In this document: one piece after another, positions 62,591 to 64,000 of the stretch
Layout: the number at the start of each line of letters is the position of its first letter
Numbering within the stretch: the first letter of the stretch is position 1
Assembly: GCA_024742275.1 (NCBI GenBank)
Contig: JANSYS010000005.1
Coordinates: 62,001-126,000 of the forward strand
Length of the DNA: 64,000 nucleotides
Source of the DNA: Alphaproteobacteria bacterium
Lineage (GTDB): Bacteria > Pseudomonadota > Alphaproteobacteria > Thalassobaculales > Thalassobaculaceae
Direction: 5' to 3'
The notes under the pieces: model-generated
Databases searched by the model: none
Seen by the model: the letters and a program-made list of their open reading frames with translations, nothing else
Told to the model about the DNA's origin: nothing
Translations under genes and position numbers: made by a program

Positions 62591-63532
62591 ATGAACGCGC
62601 TGGCCTGGATGGGCAAACACGCGACCGCGCTGCTCGCGGGCGGCGTTTTCGTCGGCCTGGCCCTCCCCGATCTGGCGACCCTGGCCCGGCCGCTTCTGGT
62701 GCCGACCATCGTCGTGATGCTGGTGTTTTCGCTGCTACGCCTGCAGCCCACGGCAATCGCCGCCGCCGCAAGGAGCCCCGGTCGGGTCTTGCCGGTCGTC
62801 GGTTTCGTGCTGCTCCTATCCCCGGCCATCGGCCAAGCGGGTGTGATGCTGCTGGGCGTAGAGCAGTGGCTCGGCATAGGCGTCGCCGTCGCTGTGGTCG
62901 TATGGACGGCCTCGCCGCCTCTCGTCTCGGTGACCGCGCTGGCGACGATCCTCGGGTTGGACGGGGCCCTCGCGCTGATGGCGATGACGCTGGGCGGCCT
63001 GCTGATGCCGCTGACCCTGCCGCCGCTGGTCTTGGGCCTGATTGGCCTCGATCTGCAGATCGGCGTCGGCGAACTGATGATGCGTCTGACCGGGTTGCTC
63101 GCGCTCGCCGCCATCCTGGCCACGACGGTCCGGAAGATCGTCGGCGAGAACCGCATCCATCGGCATACGGAAGCGATCGACGGCGGTTTCGTTCTCATTA
63201 TGCTGATTTTCGCCATCGCGGTCATGGACGGAGTCACGGCAGCCGCCGTCGCCGACCCATGGAAAGTGGCGGGCATGGTCGTCCTGGTCTTCGCCGTCAG
63301 CCTCGCCCTGCAGGCGATCGGTTTCGCGCTGTTCCTGCCGTGGGGCCGACGCACGGCGACGACGGTGGCATTGATCGGCGGAAACCGGAACATGGCCATC
63401 GTCCTCGGCGCCGCACCGGCCGCTTTCCACCCTGACGCGTTTCTCTATCTTGCGATCCTGCAATTTCCGATCTACCTGCTGCCGGCCTTGCTGCGGCCGA
63501 TCTATCGGAAATACGGAGCGGACGCGCCGTAG
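62591..63532 (+). CDS. BASS-type (bile acid:sodium symporter-like) membrane transporter
   Basis: This 313-residue protein has about ten hydrophobic segments arranged as two repeats of five (for example TALLAGGVFVGLALPDLATL, VVVWTASPPLVSVTALATIL, TTVALIGGNRNMAIVLGAAP). The last contains the conserved GGNRN block seen in the second repeat of this fold. The substrate could be a bile-acid-like or organic anion; not determined. It is divergent from the thioesterase. Confidence 0.78.
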   Translation: MNALAWMGKHATALLAGGVFVGLALPDLATLARPLLVPTIVVMLVFSLLRLQPTAIAAAARSPGRVLPVVGFVLLLSPAIGQAGVMLLGVEQWLGIGVAVAVVVWTASPPLVSVTALATILGLDGALALMAMTLGGLLMPLTLPPLVLGLIGLDLQIGVGELMMRLTGLLALAAILATTVRKIVGENRIHRHTEAIDGGFVLIMLIFAIAVMDGVTAAAVADPWKVAGMVVLVFAVSLALQAIGFALFLPWGRRTATTVALIGGNRNMAIVLGAAPAAFHPDAFLYLAILQFPIYLLPALLRPIYRKYGADAP

Positions 63533-63679
63533 CCCGGTTGGAGAAAGGGCGAAAATCGGCGATACTCGAACCATGGTCCTCCGAATGCCGATGACATCGA
63601 ACGCCCCCGGTCCATAGCCGGGCCGCCATCCAGCCGCCTGCATGACCTCGCAGCGCGCAAACCGCAGGGAAAGCCTACC

Positions 63680-64000
63680 GTGAGAGCAATCGACAGCGCC
63701 CGTCGCCGCGGGAATCTGGGTGCTCTCCGACGCCGTCTCGTGTTGGTCGTTCTGACGCTCCTGGCCGCCGGGGCCAGCTATGTCTTCACCGCCGACAGTC
63801 AGATCAATTTCCAGCACATGGCCGCGGCGACCGTGATCCTCATCGGCCTCTGCGTGATCACGATCGACTGGTGGGTCGGTCGGGATATCAAGCGATCGGG
63901 TGGCGTTCAGGCCATGCGGTCCGGCGGCGTTCTGTCCACCGGCCCCGGCGCCACCGCCGGGCGGCTGTGGGCCCAGGGGGAGGGGTTCAGGATCAGCGGT
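63680..64000 (+). CDS. Putative two-helix membrane protein, truncated at the window edge
   Basis: A frame open for 107 codons from a GTG at 63680 runs off the right edge. Two membrane helices are seen (LVLVVLTLLAAGASYVFTA and MAAATVILIGLCVITIDWWV), then a Gly/Ser-rich stretch and LWAQGEGFRISG. AGGGA precedes the GTG. Function unknown; too little is visible to assign a family. Confidence 0.5.
   Translation, partial: MRAIDSARRRGNLGALRRRLVLVVLTLLAAGASYVFTADSQINFQHMAAATVILIGLCVITIDWWVGRDIKRSGGVQAMRSGGVLSTGPGATAGRLWAQGEGFRISG

Overview
The window is GC-rich, densely packed chromosomal DNA. I read it as a free-living aerobic or microaerobic alphaproteobacterium of Rhodospirillales type. The reasons are a methionine synthase split into two cistrons, an ArsR-type regulator fused to a methyltransferase next to metF, alphaproteobacterial small families (PAS_5, DUF1045), a GbdR-like GlxA-family regulator, and tRNA-Ile2(CAU) and tRNA-Pro(CGG) bodies of that lineage. 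The genus cannot be fixed from sequence alone. There is no rRNA operon, CRISPR array, prophage or complete insertion sequence.

Layout. 1-10 kb: the 5' end of a methylmalonyl-CoA mutase small-subunit gene (off the left edge) with two palindromes at its promoter, a K+ channel, a GT39 glycosyltransferase, the CydDC thiol exporter, an amidoligase/glutamine-amidotransferase pair and a second GT39 enzyme. 10-17 kb: a minus-strand methionine-cycle operon, in order regulator with operator, metF, a degenerate homocysteine-methyltransferase paralogue, metH N-part, metH C-part. 17-23 kb: an epimerase, a GNAT enzyme, then a three-gene corrinoid/folate methyl-transfer operon (MTHFR-like, methyl-THF:corrinoid methyltransferase, ASKHA/ferredoxin reactivase) that has no corrinoid protein or substrate methyltransferase nearby. 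23-34 kb: housekeeping and accessory enzymes (thioesterase, creatinase-like M24 protein, GNAT, S49 peptidase, tRNA methyltransferase, DUF2007, polyprenyl diphosphate synthase, GST, Ldh-family dehydrogenase), tRNA-Pro, a triheme cytochrome c, an SDR and a flavin reductase. 34-38 kb: a soluble multi-PAS chemoreceptor, a hydrolase, a PAS_5 protein and tRNA-Ile2. 38-42 kb: a small ORF behind a long inverted repeat, panC, tartrate dehydrogenase-like, threonine-synthase-like and MaoC genes. 42.3-44.2 kb: an accessory scar made of a REP-like palindrome, a deleted IS1380-family transposase and a strikingly AT-rich gene broken at two T-runs. 44-64 kb: a methyltransferase, a TPP enzyme plus acyl-CoA dehydrogenase with divergent LysR regulator, an HTTM membrane pair, formate-THF ligase, a VIT1/CCC1 transporter, a GlxA-type regulator, a YegD-like Hsp70, DUF1045 and divergent phnM, a Kef-type antiporter, an iron alcohol dehydrogenase, a diguanylate cyclase, a thioesterase, a BASS-type transporter and a membrane protein running off the right edge.

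Theme. One-carbon and B12-linked metabolism recurs (mutA, metF, split metH, methyl-THF:corrinoid methyltransferase, second MTHFR, ASKHA reactivase, formate-THF ligase). This fits an organism that funnels methyl groups from methylated compounds into tetrahydrofolate and methionine. The functional links are inferred from gene content and order. Start sites were chosen by ribosome-binding-site quality and family alignment from memory, so several are uncertain and are marked as such.
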